From positions 3,100,001 to 3,164,000 of the forward strand of contig NZ_CP129963.1 in the NCBI RefSeq assembly GCF_030503615.1: a stretch of DNA of 64,000 bases, in the 5' to 3' direction. A model generated the notes under the pieces. The model ran no database searches and was not told the origin of the DNA. It was given only the letters and a program-made list of their open reading frames with translations. Position 1 is the stretch's first letter, and every line of letters starts with the position of its first letter. The translations under genes and the position numbers were made by a program. This DNA is from Sphingobacterium sp. BN32 (lineage in GTDB: Bacteria > Bacteroidota > Bacteroidia > Sphingobacteriales > Sphingobacteriaceae). Of this stretch, positions 1 through 8,593 are shown piece by piece.

Positions 1-271
1 CCAGCACAGGCTCCAGCTTCTTGCGCAAATTATGACAATGATCCAGAAAAAACTCACTACTATGGAAAAGCTTATCTACTTCAACATGCCGATACCAACC
101 TTCGGATATCGCCATACTAAGCGGGTGTATAAAAAGCTCTTCTTCGAAACGCTGCGGATGGAATACATATGTTTTATCCACATTCTTCAGTAAATCTGGA
201 AGCAAAGATCCCAGCACACGTTCCGATTGAGTGGCATATCGTTCGAAATAGAAATGAGAAAGAAAGTTCAT
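1..271 (-). CDS. Acyl-carrier-protein phosphodiesterase-like protein (AcpH/DUF479 family), 5' part only
   Basis: The gene starts with ATG at 271 (minus) and runs off the left edge, leaving about 90 codons in an uninterrupted frame. The N-terminus MNFLSHFYFERY resembles the MNFLAHLHLA start typical of ACP phosphodiesterases, and SLLPDLLK fits the GNLLADFV segment that follows. A downstream HRRID-FTDSHP-like stretch appears as YRHVEVDKLFHSSEFF. Family members remove the 4'-phosphopantetheine arm from acyl carrier protein, or are of uncertain role in Bacteroidota. It is divergent from tyrS. The catalytic histidine/aspartate set cannot be checked because most of the protein is outside the window. 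Confidence 0.7.
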   Translation of the reverse strand, partial: MNFLSHFYFERYATQSERVLGSLLPDLLKNVDKTYVFHPQRFEEELFIHPLSMAISEGWYRHVEVDKLFHSSEFFLDHCHNLRKKLEPVL

Positions 272-323
272 CCTATCCTGGTCATTATCCTATAAATTAT
301 CCGTAAGATACAGTAATATCTCG

Positions 324-331
324 TATCTTTG
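324..331 (+). promoter_or_regulatory. Bacteroidota-type -7 box for tyrS
   Basis: TATCTTTG matches the TAnnTTTG -7 consensus of Bacteroidota housekeeping promoters and lies 32 nt before the tyrS ATG. The upstream 19-21 nt are AT-rich with no perfect TTG -33 element. Confidence 0.6.
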
Positions 332-363
332 CAACTTAATTAAAAAATATTAAGGGCTAAACT

Positions 364-1647
364 ATGAGCTTTGTAGAAGAATTACGTTGGAGAGGCATGC
401 TCCAAGACATCATGCCAGGCACAGAGGAATTGTTGAATAAAGAACAAGTTGCTGGCTATATAGGATTCGATCCTACAGGAGATTCACTACACGTAGGCCA
501 TTTAACCCAAATCATGACCCTAATCCACTTCCAACATGCTGGACACAAACCAGTAGCGCTTGTTGGTGGCGCAACGGGAATGATTGGCGACCCTTCATTT
601 AAATCAGCTGAAAGAAATCTTTTAGACGAAACAACACTGAATCACAACGTAGCATGTTTGAAAAAACAGCTCGCGAAGTTCTTAAACTTCGGAGAATGTG
701 AAACCGACGCAAAGATGGTCAACAACTACGACTGGTTTAAGGATTTTAAATTCTTAGATTTTATTCGTGATGTGGGTAAGCTGATTACCGTGAATTACAT
801 GATGTCCAAAGATTCTGTTAAGAAACGTTTGGAGGGTGACAATGGTCTATCTTTTACCGAATTTACCTATCAACTAATTCAAGGTTATGATTTCTATTAT
901 CTATGGAAACACCACAACTGTAAAATCCAAATGGGTGGTTCCGATCAATGGGGAAATATTGTAACAGGTAGCGAGATGATCCGTCGTCAGGACCAAGGAA
1001 CTGCCTATGCATTGACTACGCAATTGATCAAGAAAGCAGATGGTCAGAAGTTTGGTAAAACAGAATCGGGTGCTGTGTGGTTAGATGCTAAGAAAACATC
1101 GCCATATAAGTACTATCAATTCTGGTTGAACACCTCTGATGATGATGCTAAAAACTGGATCAAGATCTTTACCTTACTTCCTAAGGAAGAAATCGAGGCA
1201 ATCATTACAGAGCACGATGCTGCACCGCACTTACGTGTGGTTCAAAAGGCATTAGCAAAAGATATCACAATCAGAACGCACTCGGAAAAAGATTATGAAA
1301 CGGCTGTAAAAACTTCAGAATTCTTGTTCGGAAACGGCTCATTAGAATTCTTAGCAGACCTGGATCATGAGGCTGTGTTAGAAGTATTCGACGGAGTTCC
1401 GCAGTTCGATCTGGCAAAAGACAAGTTAGCTGCAGGCATCAATGTATTGGATCTGTTAGCAGTTGATACGGCTGTGTTCCCTTCAAAAGGAGAAGCTCGC
1501 AAAATGCTACAAGGTGGTGGAGTATCTTTGAACAGAGAAAAACTTACCGATATCGAGCAAGTTGTCAACGAATCAAACTTGATTAATAACAAGTATTTGG
1601 TTATCCAACGTGGTAAGAAAAACTACTACTTGGTAACTGTTGCTTAG
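364..1647 (+). CDS. tyrS: Tyrosyl-tRNA synthetase
   Basis: Class I aminoacyl-tRNA synthetase that charges tRNA-Tyr in the cytoplasm. At 427 aa it has the normal bacterial TyrRS length. The HIGH signature is HVGH at residues 43-46 after GFDPTGDSL, the tyrosine-binding region GGSDQWGN is present, and the KMSKS-like loop is KFGKT near residue 229. The C-terminal about 80 residues form an S4 RNA-binding domain ([17 protein letters not shown]). It is transcribed alone from the TATCTTTG promoter and ends in a strong bidirectional terminator. The cognate tRNA-Tyr is also in this window (25682-25762). Confidence 0.97.
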   Translation: MSFVEELRWRGMLQDIMPGTEELLNKEQVAGYIGFDPTGDSLHVGHLTQIMTLIHFQHAGHKPVALVGGATGMIGDPSFKSAERNLLDETTLNHNVACLKKQLAKFLNFGECETDAKMVNNYDWFKDFKFLDFIRDVGKLITVNYMMSKDSVKKRLEGDNGLSFTEFTYQLIQGYDFYYLWKHHNCKIQMGGSDQWGNIVTGSEMIRRQDQGTAYALTTQLIKKADGQKFGKTESGAVWLDAKKTSPYKYYQFWLNTSDDDAKNWIKIFTLLPKEEIEAIITEHDAAPHLRVVQKALAKDITIRTHSEKDYETAVKTSEFLFGNGSLEFLADLDHEAVLEVFDGVPQFDLAKDKLAAGINVLDLLAVDTAVFPSKGEARKMLQGGGVSLNREKLTDIEQVVNESNLINNKYLVIQRGKKNYYLVTVA

Positions 1648-1663
1648 TCAAGGTATACGATAT

Positions 1664-1696
1664 AAAAAAGGGCCGATCGATGATCGGCCCTTTTTT
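1664..1696. terminator. Bidirectional rho-independent terminator between tyrS and the DUF4397-like gene
   Basis: A 9-bp perfect stem GGGCCGATC / GATCGGCCC with a 3-nt loop is flanked by A6 on the left and T6 on the right. It can therefore terminate both the plus-strand tyrS and the minus-strand gene ending at 1704. Confidence 0.9.
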
Positions 1697-1703
1697 ATAT
1701 GGT

Positions 1704-2414
1704 TTAATTATGTTCAATGATTTGGATTTCATAATCTGGCATGGTCATCCCATCCACATTGAAAACAATCCTTGGTATCAAAAACACCGTATAAACGCCT
1801 CTATCCTTAGGTCGGAAAGAAATAGACATTTGTGAGAGCTCGCTATCGTTCTCAAACTGAAACCGCACTTGCGCGGTCTCAAACTCGTAAAAACTAGTCA
1901 CCTCCTGTGCAGAAAGCACTCTATCTCCCGCGCTTGCGGTTTGTCCTTCCTTCACTTTGAAGTCAATACGATGGTTATTCGCGAAGTTTGCTATCCTAAT
2001 TTTAGCTTTCCCAACCGGTGGAGCAATCATATCATCTTCCACCACTTTCATCTGTACATTATCCTTACCGTAAAAAAACGCGGAATAAATCTTCCCCGGA
2101 TCAACCAAATGCTCGCCTCGGAAAACCTCCACTTTTTTATCTTTATCATAAAGACTGATGGTTCTTCTGCCTGGGAAAACGCTTTTATGCTTCACCGCAC
2201 CGCCCATATCAAAGTATTCTCCAGAATTGATTACGCGGTCGTCAATCTTCATATCCAGCCCCAAGCTGCGATATATCGCATTGAATCCTGCAACACCCGA
2301 AAATGATTGACCATCCAACGGAGCATCACTCAAGCTATCTTTCTGACAACTAATCAGGAGGAAAGCAGACAACAGAGCAAGGGAAAATAGCTTAGCGTTT
2401 CTTAGAAAATTCAT
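1704..2414 (-). CDS. DUF4397-like lipoprotein
   Basis: The 236-residue product begins with a lipoprotein signal peptide (FLLISC, Cys23), so it should be lipid-anchored in the periplasm or outer membrane. The middle holds a DUF4397-type pattern: an AGFNAIYRSLGLDMKID segment, a short beta-rich stretch ending in GKIYSAFFYG, then DDMIAPPVGKAKIRIANFANN. The latter resembles the linker and second repeat start of DUF4397 domains. Function of the family is unknown. It is a single gene, divergent from ftsK and convergent with tyrS. The domain call is from pattern memory, not a profile search. Confidence 0.7.
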   Translation of the reverse strand: MNFLRNAKLFSLALLSAFLLISCQKDSLSDAPLDGQSFSGVAGFNAIYRSLGLDMKIDDRVINSGEYFDMGGAVKHKSVFPGRRTISLYDKDKKVEVFRGEHLVDPGKIYSAFFYGKDNVQMKVVEDDMIAPPVGKAKIRIANFANNHRIDFKVKEGQTASAGDRVLSAQEVTSFYEFETAQVRFQFENDSELSQMSISFRPKDRGVYTVFLIPRIVFNVDGMTMPDYEIQIIEHN

Positions 2415-2524
2415 ATCAACAAAAAAGAATTATTATTTATTCTATCTAACGAGTTTGGAAAGCTTATTGCTACAAGGATAGATAAATCAAATCAATCAAC
2501 GCAAACAATTCTGTCATTTTTTTT

Positions 2525-2532
2525 TAAGTTTG
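2525..2532 (+). promoter_or_regulatory. Candidate -7 box for ftsK-lolA
   Basis: TAAGTTTG fits TAnnTTTG and lies 24 nt before the ftsK ATG, after a T-run. A clear -33 element is not obvious. Confidence 0.45.
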
Positions 2533-2556
2533 TAGAAGAAAAATAGCGTCATTTAC

Positions 2557-5169
2557 ATGGCTAAATTAAATACATTTAAAAACGGTAGTGGATCGACAGG
2601 GACAAAGAAGGCTAAGAATACTACTTTATCCTATCAAAAACGAAGCGCACGAAAATCATTTGACCAAATAAACTTCTCTGAGGGACAGCGTAAAGCGTTG
2701 AAGATCTTAGGATTATTTCTTTTGTTACTTGCTGGACTTTTCGCAGTTGCTTTTATATCTTATTTATTTACTTGGAAAGCAGACCAAAGCTATATCGCTG
2801 CCACCAATGGCGGATGGAGCACATTACTCAATACGGCAGATGAGCTTCATGATGAAAACACAGAAATACCTTTGGTAGAAAATAAACTCGGAAAGTTTGG
2901 GGCATTATTGGCGAATCAATTTATTTATCAATGGTTCGGCGTGGCTTCTTTTCTTTTTATCGTCGTGCTATTCGTTATCGGTTATAAATTCTTGTACAAG
3001 AAATCCATCCTCCCGGTTTGGAAGACCTTATTGTATTCCGCAGTAACGATCCTGTTTCTTTCGGTAACATTCGGCTTTATTCAAGATTTCATATACGATA
3101 CACCGCATATCCTGGAAGGTAAATTTGGCTTCTGGACAAACCAAATCCTAAAGTCACAAGTGGGTGTTGTCGGAACTGCAGGGCTATTGATCTTTATTCT
3201 TTTGACGGCGCTGGTGCTGCTTTATAACCTCGATCTGAAATGGTCTTTCCAGAGCAATAAAGGCGAAGTGGAAGAAGACGAAGAGGAGGATGAGGAATTT
3301 ATTGAAGACAGCCTGACAAGCCACAGCAATACCATCAATAAGCAAAGGACGAACGAGGTCGCGACGCATACTTATTCGCATCCTGTTGAAGAGCCGAGCG
3401 CTCGCAATAGTTTCACAGAGAAAGAAGAAATCCAAGAACCGGAAGATTTAACCGTTTCGTTACCACTCTCTGTCAACACGCCCAAACCGACGCCTGTTGC
3501 CTCTGTGGTAGAGTCAGATGAAATTGCATTCAGTATCGAAGAACCTGAATTTGAAGAGCCAGAAGAAACCGCAGTTGGACCTGACCTGACCGTAGCCAAA
3601 GTGGTCGAGGAAAAAGCCATTTCGGCGAATGATTTGGTTGAAAAGTTCGGCGAATACGATCCTAAGCTTGACCTATCGGGATATAAATACCCTACGCTAG
3701 ACTTGCTAAAGGAATACGGCACTGGAAAGATCACCATCAACCAGCAAGAGTTAGAAGCAAACAAAAACAGAATTGTCGAAACGCTGCGTAACTATAGTAT
3801 CGAAATCGAACATATCAAGGCGACTATTGGTCCAACCGTAACGCTTTACGAGATTATCCCGAAACCGGGTGTCCGTATTTCGAAGATCAAAAACCTGGAA
3901 GATGATATCGCCTTAAGCTTAGCAGCGCTCGGTATCCGTATTATTGCGCCAATGCCGGGTAAAGGTACTATCGGTATCGAAGTGCCGAACAGCAGTCCGG
4001 AAATGGTATCCATGCGCTCTATCCTGGCGACTGAGAAGTTCCAAAAGACAGAGATGGATTTGCCTATTGCATTAGGTAAAACGATCTCCAACGAGGTGTA
4101 TATAGCCGATTTAGCGAAAATGCCTCACTTACTTGTGGCTGGTGCTACCGGACAGGGTAAATCGGTCGGAATTAATGCCATCTTGACTTCCCTCCTATTC
4201 AAAAAACACCCTGCAGAGTTGAAGTTCGTATTAGTCGACCCGAAGAAAGTGGAGCTCTCGCTATTTAAGAAGATCGAAAGACACTTTTTAGCAAAGTTGC
4301 CGAATGAGGACGAAGCCATCATCACCGACACTAAAAAAGTAATCAACACCCTCAATTCCCTATGTATCGAGATGGATCAGCGTTATGATCTATTAAAGAA
4401 CGCCCAAGTAAGGAATTTGAAAGAATATAATGCAAAATTTATCAATCGTCGATTAAACCCTGAGGAGGGTCATCGATTCTTACCGTTTATAGTTCTTATT
4501 ATTGATGAGTTTGCCGATTTGATGATGACGGCAGGGAAAGAAGTAGAAACTCCGATTGCTCGATTGGCGCAGTTAGCCCGTGCGGTAGGTATTCACTTGG
4601 TTATTGCAACGCAAAGACCTTCAGTAAATATCATTACCGGTACAATCAAAGCTAACTTCCCGGCGCGACTAGCATTCCGCGTATTGTCTAAGGTCGATTC
4701 ACGAACGATCCTCGACAGCGGTGGTGCAGACCAGTTAATTGGTCGCGGAGATATGCTACTGGCCACAGGATCTGACCTAATTCGTATCCAATGTGCGTTT
4801 GTGGATACACCGGAGGTCGATGAGGTTTCTGAATTTATTGGCTCCCAACGCGGATACCCATCTGCCCATTACCTACCGGAGTATGTAGATCCGAATGGCG
4901 ATGGCGAAGGAATATCCGACTTCGACCCGGCTGACAGAGATCAGCTATTCGAAGAGGCTGCACGCCTGATCGTTATGCATCAACAAGGCTCAACATCTTT
5001 AATACAGCGTAAGTTAAAATTAGGTTATAACCGCGCTGGACGAATTATCGATCAATTGGAAGCTGCAGGTATCGTAGGTCCATTTGAAGGCAGTAAAGCC
5101 CGCGAGGTGCTATACCCTGATGATTATTCGTTGGAACAGTATTTGGAAACGTTAAGAAAAGACAATTAA
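2557..5169 (+). CDS. ftsK: DNA translocase FtsK
   Basis: Septum-anchored ATPase that pumps DNA and coordinates chromosome dimer resolution with division. The 870-residue protein has four N-terminal membrane segments (about 48-68, 127-146, 152-170 and 203-222), then an acidic linker (EEDEEEDEEF near 237-247) to about residue 380. The RecA-like motor follows, with Walker A GATGQGKSVG near residue 529 and Walker B VLIIDEFADLM near 645. The C-terminal winged-helix gamma domain (SLIQRKLKLGYNRAGRIIDQ) would read the KOPS/SRS DNA motif. The linker is short compared with E. coli FtsK. lolA follows after 2 bp, so the two are co-transcribed. Confidence 0.96.
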   Translation: MAKLNTFKNGSGSTGTKKAKNTTLSYQKRSARKSFDQINFSEGQRKALKILGLFLLLLAGLFAVAFISYLFTWKADQSYIAATNGGWSTLLNTADELHDENTEIPLVENKLGKFGALLANQFIYQWFGVASFLFIVVLFVIGYKFLYKKSILPVWKTLLYSAVTILFLSVTFGFIQDFIYDTPHILEGKFGFWTNQILKSQVGVVGTAGLLIFILLTALVLLYNLDLKWSFQSNKGEVEEDEEEDEEFIEDSLTSHSNTINKQRTNEVATHTYSHPVEEPSARNSFTEKEEIQEPEDLTVSLPLSVNTPKPTPVASVVESDEIAFSIEEPEFEEPEETAVGPDLTVAKVVEEKAISANDLVEKFGEYDPKLDLSGYKYPTLDLLKEYGTGKITINQQELEANKNRIVETLRNYSIEIEHIKATIGPTVTLYEIIPKPGVRISKIKNLEDDIALSLAALGIRIIAPMPGKGTIGIEVPNSSPEMVSMRSILATEKFQKTEMDLPIALGKTISNEVYIADLAKMPHLLVAGATGQGKSVGINAILTSLLFKKHPAELKFVLVDPKKVELSLFKKIERHFLAKLPNEDEAIITDTKKVINTLNSLCIEMDQRYDLLKNAQVRNLKEYNAKFINRRLNPEEGHRFLPFIVLIIDEFADLMMTAGKEVETPIARLAQLARAVGIHLVIATQRPSVNIITGTIKANFPARLAFRVLSKVDSRTILDSGGADQLIGRGDMLLATGSDLIRIQCAFVDTPEVDEVSEFIGSQRGYPSAHYLPEYVDPNGDGEGISDFDPADRDQLFEEAARLIVMHQQGSTSLIQRKLKLGYNRAGRIIDQLEAAGIVGPFEGSKAREVLYPDDYSLEQYLETLRKDN

Positions 5170-5171
5170 AG

Positions 5172-5813
5172 ATGATTAGATTTTTGTATGTATTATTAGC
5201 ATTCTTCTCGGTGAGCACAGCTTTTGCGCAAGACCGTTATGCTAAATCATTATTAGACGAGGTATCAAAAAAATACGATAGCTACCGAACAATTCAGTCC
5301 AATTTTACTTTTAAAGCTGTACAAGCGAAAGGCGAAAGCTATTCGGACAAGGGCCAAATGTTTATGAACAAACCTGCGCAGCAGTATAAAATCGTATTGC
5401 CCGAGCAGGATTTGATCTCCGATGGTAAATCCGTATGGTCGGTTTTAAAAGAAGATAAAGAAGTGCAAGTATCAGAAGCCGATAACAGCAATGAATCCAT
5501 CGGTCCCAACAATATCTTCACCTTCTATCGCTCCGGGTTTAAATACATCAGCATGGACGATGAAAGCGTATCTGGCGCTGGTAAAGTAAAAGTAATTGAG
5601 CTGTCTCCGGAAGATACCAAACGCAACTATTTTAAGATCAAATTGCGCATCAACAAGAATAACCACATCCACGATGTGACGATTTTCGACAAGTCAGGAT
5701 CTCGTTATACCTATACCATCAATACGCTGTATGTTAACAATCCTATCCCTGCAAGTACCTTTCAATTCCAAAAAGCCAATTACGCCGGCTTTGAAGTGGT
5801 GGATTTGAGATAG
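5172..5813 (+). CDS. lolA: Outer-membrane lipoprotein carrier protein LolA-like
   Basis: Periplasmic chaperone expected to shuttle lipoproteins from the inner to the outer membrane. The 213-aa product has a signal peptide ending AFAQ (about residue 20). It then shows the LolA fold pattern: an N-terminal helix (LLDEVSKKYDSYRTIQSNFTF), a middle GQMFMNKPAQQYKIVLPEQ strand block with SDGKSVWSV, and later YFKIKLRINKNNHIHDVTIFDKSG. It starts 2 bp after ftsK stops. The ftsK-lolA pairing is common in Bacteroidota. Degenerate repeats and a terminator follow. Confidence 0.9.
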   Translation: MIRFLYVLLAFFSVSTAFAQDRYAKSLLDEVSKKYDSYRTIQSNFTFKAVQAKGESYSDKGQMFMNKPAQQYKIVLPEQDLISDGKSVWSVLKEDKEVQVSEADNSNESIGPNNIFTFYRSGFKYISMDDESVSGAGKVKVIELSPEDTKRNYFKIKLRINKNNHIHDVTIFDKSGSRYTYTINTLYVNNPIPASTFQFQKANYAGFEVVDLR

Positions 5814-5817
5814 AGGC

Positions 5818-5896
5818 TCAGAATTCAGATATAAGATATTAGACGTTAGATTTTAGAATTCAGATATAAGATATTAGACATTAGATTTTAGAATTG
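5818..5896. repeat. Degenerate TTAGA-type intergenic repeat array
   Basis: A unit of about 36 bp, reading gaattcagatataagatatt followed by an agac(g/a)ttagattttag tail, occurs twice in tandem with a partial third. The same TTAGA(T)/TATTAGA vocabulary recurs in other gaps of this window (6423-6455, 27360-27392, 29470-29510, 33697-33731, 42770-42810, 61632-61668). Confidence 0.75.
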
Positions 5897-5898
5897 TA

Positions 5899-5932
5899 GA
5901 AGCTGTCCTTTTCGGGACAGCTTCTTTTTTTA
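5899..5932 (+). terminator. Terminator of ftsK-lolA
   Basis: A stem GAAGCTGTCC / GGACAGCTTC with a 6-nt loop is followed by T7. A near-identical terminator stem occurs at 57472-57495 after the RND operon. Confidence 0.88.
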
Positions 5933-5991
5933 TTGAAATTTATTTGAGTTAAGTGCTGTTTCGTACGAGGCAAGTATAGGACTTGTTCTGC

Positions 5992-6078
5992 TTAAAGCCC
6001 TTTCAAACCCAATACAAACCCAATATAAACCCCTTTCATTCCCAATTGCGATTGGGAATGAAAGGGGTTTATATTGGG
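5992..6078. repeat. CCCAAT palindromic element, copy A
   Basis: Direct repeats AAACCCAATACAAACCCAAT run into a perfect 28-bp inverted repeat (6019-6046 / 6051-6078) with a 4-nt loop TGCG. This could extrude a 60-nt cruciform. The sequence is shared with 27678-27765, 42675-42755 and 63309-63392. No coding sequence explains it. Confidence 0.85.
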
Positions 6079-6182
6079 AGAACATTAGTCTTGTATGGAG
6101 AGACACATAACTGAGCTCTGTTTTACACTTTAACCGTAAGAAAGAAGGGTTATTTTGAAATTTTGGATTGGAAAGAAAGTTT

Positions 6183-6385
6183 GTCTTGAACCAGGAAAAA
6201 AAGGATACGAGGATGAACAGGATCCTGCTGATCTTTTCATCCTTCCTTTCCTGGTTCAAGATAATACTATCCTGACAACCCTTAAATCCTTCCTTTCCTG
6301 GTTCAAGACAATACCATCCTGACAACTCTTAAATCCTTCCTTTCTTTCTTTCAAAACAAACTTCCCTCCTTTCCCAGTTCAAAAC
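6183..6385. repeat. GAACCAGGAAAGGAAGGAT inverted-repeat module
   Basis: CTTGAACCAGGAAA at 6184-6197 pairs with TTTCCTGGTTCAAG at 6247-6260. The second arm, with its leader ATCCTGACAAC-TTAAATCCTTCC, is repeated twice more (to 6308 and, degenerate, to 6385). Other copies lie at 27467-27602, 29275-29335, 42819-42845, 57533-57565 and 60201-60270. Confidence 0.8.
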
Positions 6386-6393
6386 AAATATCC

Positions 6394-6420
6394 AAAAAAA
6401 AGGCGCCTATCCGGCGCCAT
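6394..6420 (-). terminator. Terminator of the uxuA operon
   Basis: On minus, GGCGCC-GGATA-GGCGCC is followed by T8, just past the uxuA stop. Similar GGCGCC stems with related loops terminate the genes ending at 27315 and 29551. Confidence 0.85.
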
Positions 6421-6444
6421 ACTCTGATATCTAATATCTAAATT

Positions 6445-7614
6445 CTAATATCTATTCGACCTGATAATCCCCAACTCCAGACCGCGAAGTTCTGCAAGGC
6501 CTCTCAAGCGTCCGATGGCAGAATATCCTGGATTGGTTACTTTGTTTAGATCGTCTAACATTTGGTGTCCGTGATCTGGGCGGAAAGGAATAGGTTGTTC
6601 TCTTTTTTGATTTTCTGCAACTAAGGCTTCCATCACTTTAAACATATCCACATCCCCATCCAAATGGTCGGCTTCGTAGAAACTTCCGATCTCTTCGCGC
6701 TTCACGTTTCGTAGGTGTACGAAGTTGACACGATGTTTCACCTGATCAAATATAGCGGGAAGATCGTTCTTTGGCCCCGCTCCTAGCGAGCCCGTACAGA
6801 AACAAATTCCATTAAACTGCTTCTCTTGTTCGCTGATGATGTAGTTCAGATCTTCTGCATTGCTAACAATACGTGGAAGTCCTAATATCGGATATGGAGG
6901 ATCGTCGGGGTGGATCGTCATCAAAATGCCGTTCTGCTCGCAAACCTCAGCAATGCTGTTTAAGAAGTATAGCAAGTTTTTGCGCAAGCCATCGAAGCCT
7001 ATTTCTTTGTATACCGAGATACTATTTTGCAGGGAATCTAGGGTAATATCGCTTTCGCCGGGAATCCCCATCAATACCACTCGTTCTAATTCGTTTAGTG
7101 CATCCTGATCTAAGGTTGCAAATTTCTCCTCCGCTGCTTGTTGAACGTTTGCTGGGTAGTCAGCCTGAGCATCCTGACGCTTTAGAATATAAATATCAAA
7201 AATCGCCAGGTCTATCCAATCAAAATATAAGGCTTTGGAGCCATCCTTCATGGTTAGATCCAACTGCGTACGCGTCCAGTCCAAAACAGGCATAAAATTA
7301 TAGCATACCGTTTTGATGCCGCATGCCGCCAGGTTTTTCAACGACTCCTTATAGCGTTCTAAATATTCATCGGCATTTGCCGCGCCCGTCTTGATCGCCT
7401 CGTGAACCGGCACACTTTCAACAACCGACCAAGTCAGTCCTGCTTCCTCAATAATGCGCTTGCGTTCCTGAATATCTGCTAATGGCCATACTTCGCCATG
7501 AGCTATATGATGTAGTGCCGAGACAATGCCCGTCGCACCAGCCTGTTTTACGTCTTGTAAGGACACCGAATCGTTCGGGCCATACCATCTCCATGTTTGT
7601 TCTAAAAATTGCAT
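6445..7614 (-). CDS. uxuA: Mannonate dehydratase
   Basis: Dehydrates D-mannonate to 2-keto-3-deoxygluconate in hexuronate catabolism. From ATG at 7614 the protein is 389 aa, the normal UxuA length, and begins MQFLEQTWRWYGPNDSVSL. This matches the family N-terminus, while longer readings to 7728 only overlap the SDR gene. Family segments include GATGIVSALHHI, GIKTVCYNFMPVLDWTRT, LTMHPDDPPYPI-type metal-site residues (MTIHPDDPP), CFCTGSLGAGPKNDLP, FVHLRNVKRE and PFRPDHGHQM. An AAAGG precedes the start. It lies 13 bp after the SDR gene in one operon. Confidence 0.96.
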   Translation of the reverse strand: MQFLEQTWRWYGPNDSVSLQDVKQAGATGIVSALHHIAHGEVWPLADIQERKRIIEEAGLTWSVVESVPVHEAIKTGAANADEYLERYKESLKNLAACGIKTVCYNFMPVLDWTRTQLDLTMKDGSKALYFDWIDLAIFDIYILKRQDAQADYPANVQQAAEEKFATLDQDALNELERVVLMGIPGESDITLDSLQNSISVYKEIGFDGLRKNLLYFLNSIAEVCEQNGILMTIHPDDPPYPILGLPRIVSNAEDLNYIISEQEKQFNGICFCTGSLGAGPKNDLPAIFDQVKHRVNFVHLRNVKREEIGSFYEADHLDGDVDMFKVMEALVAENQKREQPIPFRPDHGHQMLDDLNKVTNPGYSAIGRLRGLAELRGLELGIIRSNRY

Positions 7615-7627
7615 ATACGCCTTTAAA

Positions 7628-8449
7628 TTAAACGCCACACCATGTATTGAAGCCTCCATCCACAAATACGGTCTCTCCGGACACGAATTCGGAAGCATCG
7701 CTAAGCAAATACACCAAGGTACCTTCAAGTTCGCTAGGATCGCCTAGACGTTGATAAGGTGTGCCGTTGATGAATTTCTGTGCTCTAGGGCTATAAGTCC
7801 CGTCAGGGTTGGTCAATAAAGTTCTGTTTTGTTCCGTCAAAAATACGCCCGGTGCAATTGCATTGACGCGTACTTTATCGCCATAACGAAGCGCCAACTC
7901 GGTAGACATCCATTTGGTAAACCCGTCGATACCGTGTTTTGCTACCGTATAGCCAAGCACGCGGGTCAGCGGACGGCTAGCGGCTAGGGAAGAAATATTG
8001 ATAATCGCTCCTGCGCCCTTCTCAGCTATCACCTGGCCTAAGATCATGGTCGGGATAATCGTTCCATATAGGTTCAGTTCGATCGCTTTGATGGTATCTT
8101 GAATCTTATTGTCAAATATATTTTGCTCATCGCCAATTGTTGCTCCTGGTATATTGCCACCAACTGCGTTGACAAGACCATCAATAGTTCCGAAAGCTTT
8201 GAGGATGCTATCCTTCGCCTCTTTGACCGACTGCTCATCCATCACATCCGCAACAACGCCCAATGCTTCCGCACCTAATGCTTTTGCCTGGTCAACACGC
8301 TCATCGATTTTCTCTTGATTGCGACCAATGACGCAAACTTTAGCGCCAGCTTCGGCAACCGCATGGACAAAGGATTTACCCAAGATACCGGTACCACCAG
8401 TGATTACAATAACCTTATCTTTTAGGGAAAATTTGTCTAGAATACTCAT
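7628..8449 (-). CDS. SDR-family D-mannonate oxidoreductase (fructuronate reductase)
   Basis: A classical short-chain dehydrogenase of 273 aa. The nucleotide-binding TGGTGILG is at 17-24, NAVGG near 94-98, catalytic Ser153/154, and the YxxxK pair is Tyr167/Lys171. Immediately upstream of uxuA, it most likely interconverts fructuronate and mannonate. In many Bacteroidota this SDR replaces the unrelated UxuB long-chain enzyme. Substrate assignment comes from context; the SDR fold is read directly. Confidence 0.87.
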   Translation of the reverse strand: MSILDKFSLKDKVIVITGGTGILGKSFVHAVAEAGAKVCVIGRNQEKIDERVDQAKALGAEALGVVADVMDEQSVKEAKDSILKAFGTIDGLVNAVGGNIPGATIGDEQNIFDNKIQDTIKAIELNLYGTIIPTMILGQVIAEKGAGAIINISSLAASRPLTRVLGYTVAKHGIDGFTKWMSTELALRYGDKVRVNAIAPGVFLTEQNRTLLTNPDGTYSPRAQKFINGTPYQRLGDPSELEGTLVYLLSDASEFVSGETVFVDGGFNTWCGV

Positions 8450-8523
8450 AGTTTTTGGTTAGATTATATTTTCAATAATAAGCAATTTATCCATAATATA
8501 GCGGTATTTAATGGAGTATAATT

Positions 8524-8539
8524 ACGTAATCGTTTGCGA
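8524..8539. promoter_or_regulatory. Candidate LacI/GntR-type operator between the divergent uxu and kdg operons
   Basis: ACGTAAT-CG-TTTGCGA is an imperfect palindrome centred on CG (8531-8532), with half-sites resembling the GNAANCGNTTNC pattern of LacI-family operators. It lies in the 144-bp divergent gap, where a shared hexuronate regulator would act. No regulator gene is in the window. Confidence 0.35.
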
Positions 8540-8593
8540 AGATTATCCTTGAGAAGCCACTTAAAAGCATTATATTGCATTATTTAACAACCT

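Noticed and set aside
1869..2306. 145-codon plus-strand frame
   Set aside because: Antisense to the DUF4397-like lipoprotein, which has a signal peptide, domain pattern and terminator.
5930..6325. 131-codon minus-strand reading frame in the lolA-uxuA gap
   Set aside because: It is made of CCCAAT and GAACCAGG repeats and the lolA terminator region, with repeated peptides mirroring DNA repeats; no protein character.
6445..7728. Longer uxuA beginning at 7728
   Set aside because: The extra 38 residues overlap the SDR gene and are not family-like; ATG 7614 has AAAGG upstream and the canonical MQFLEQTWRWYG start.
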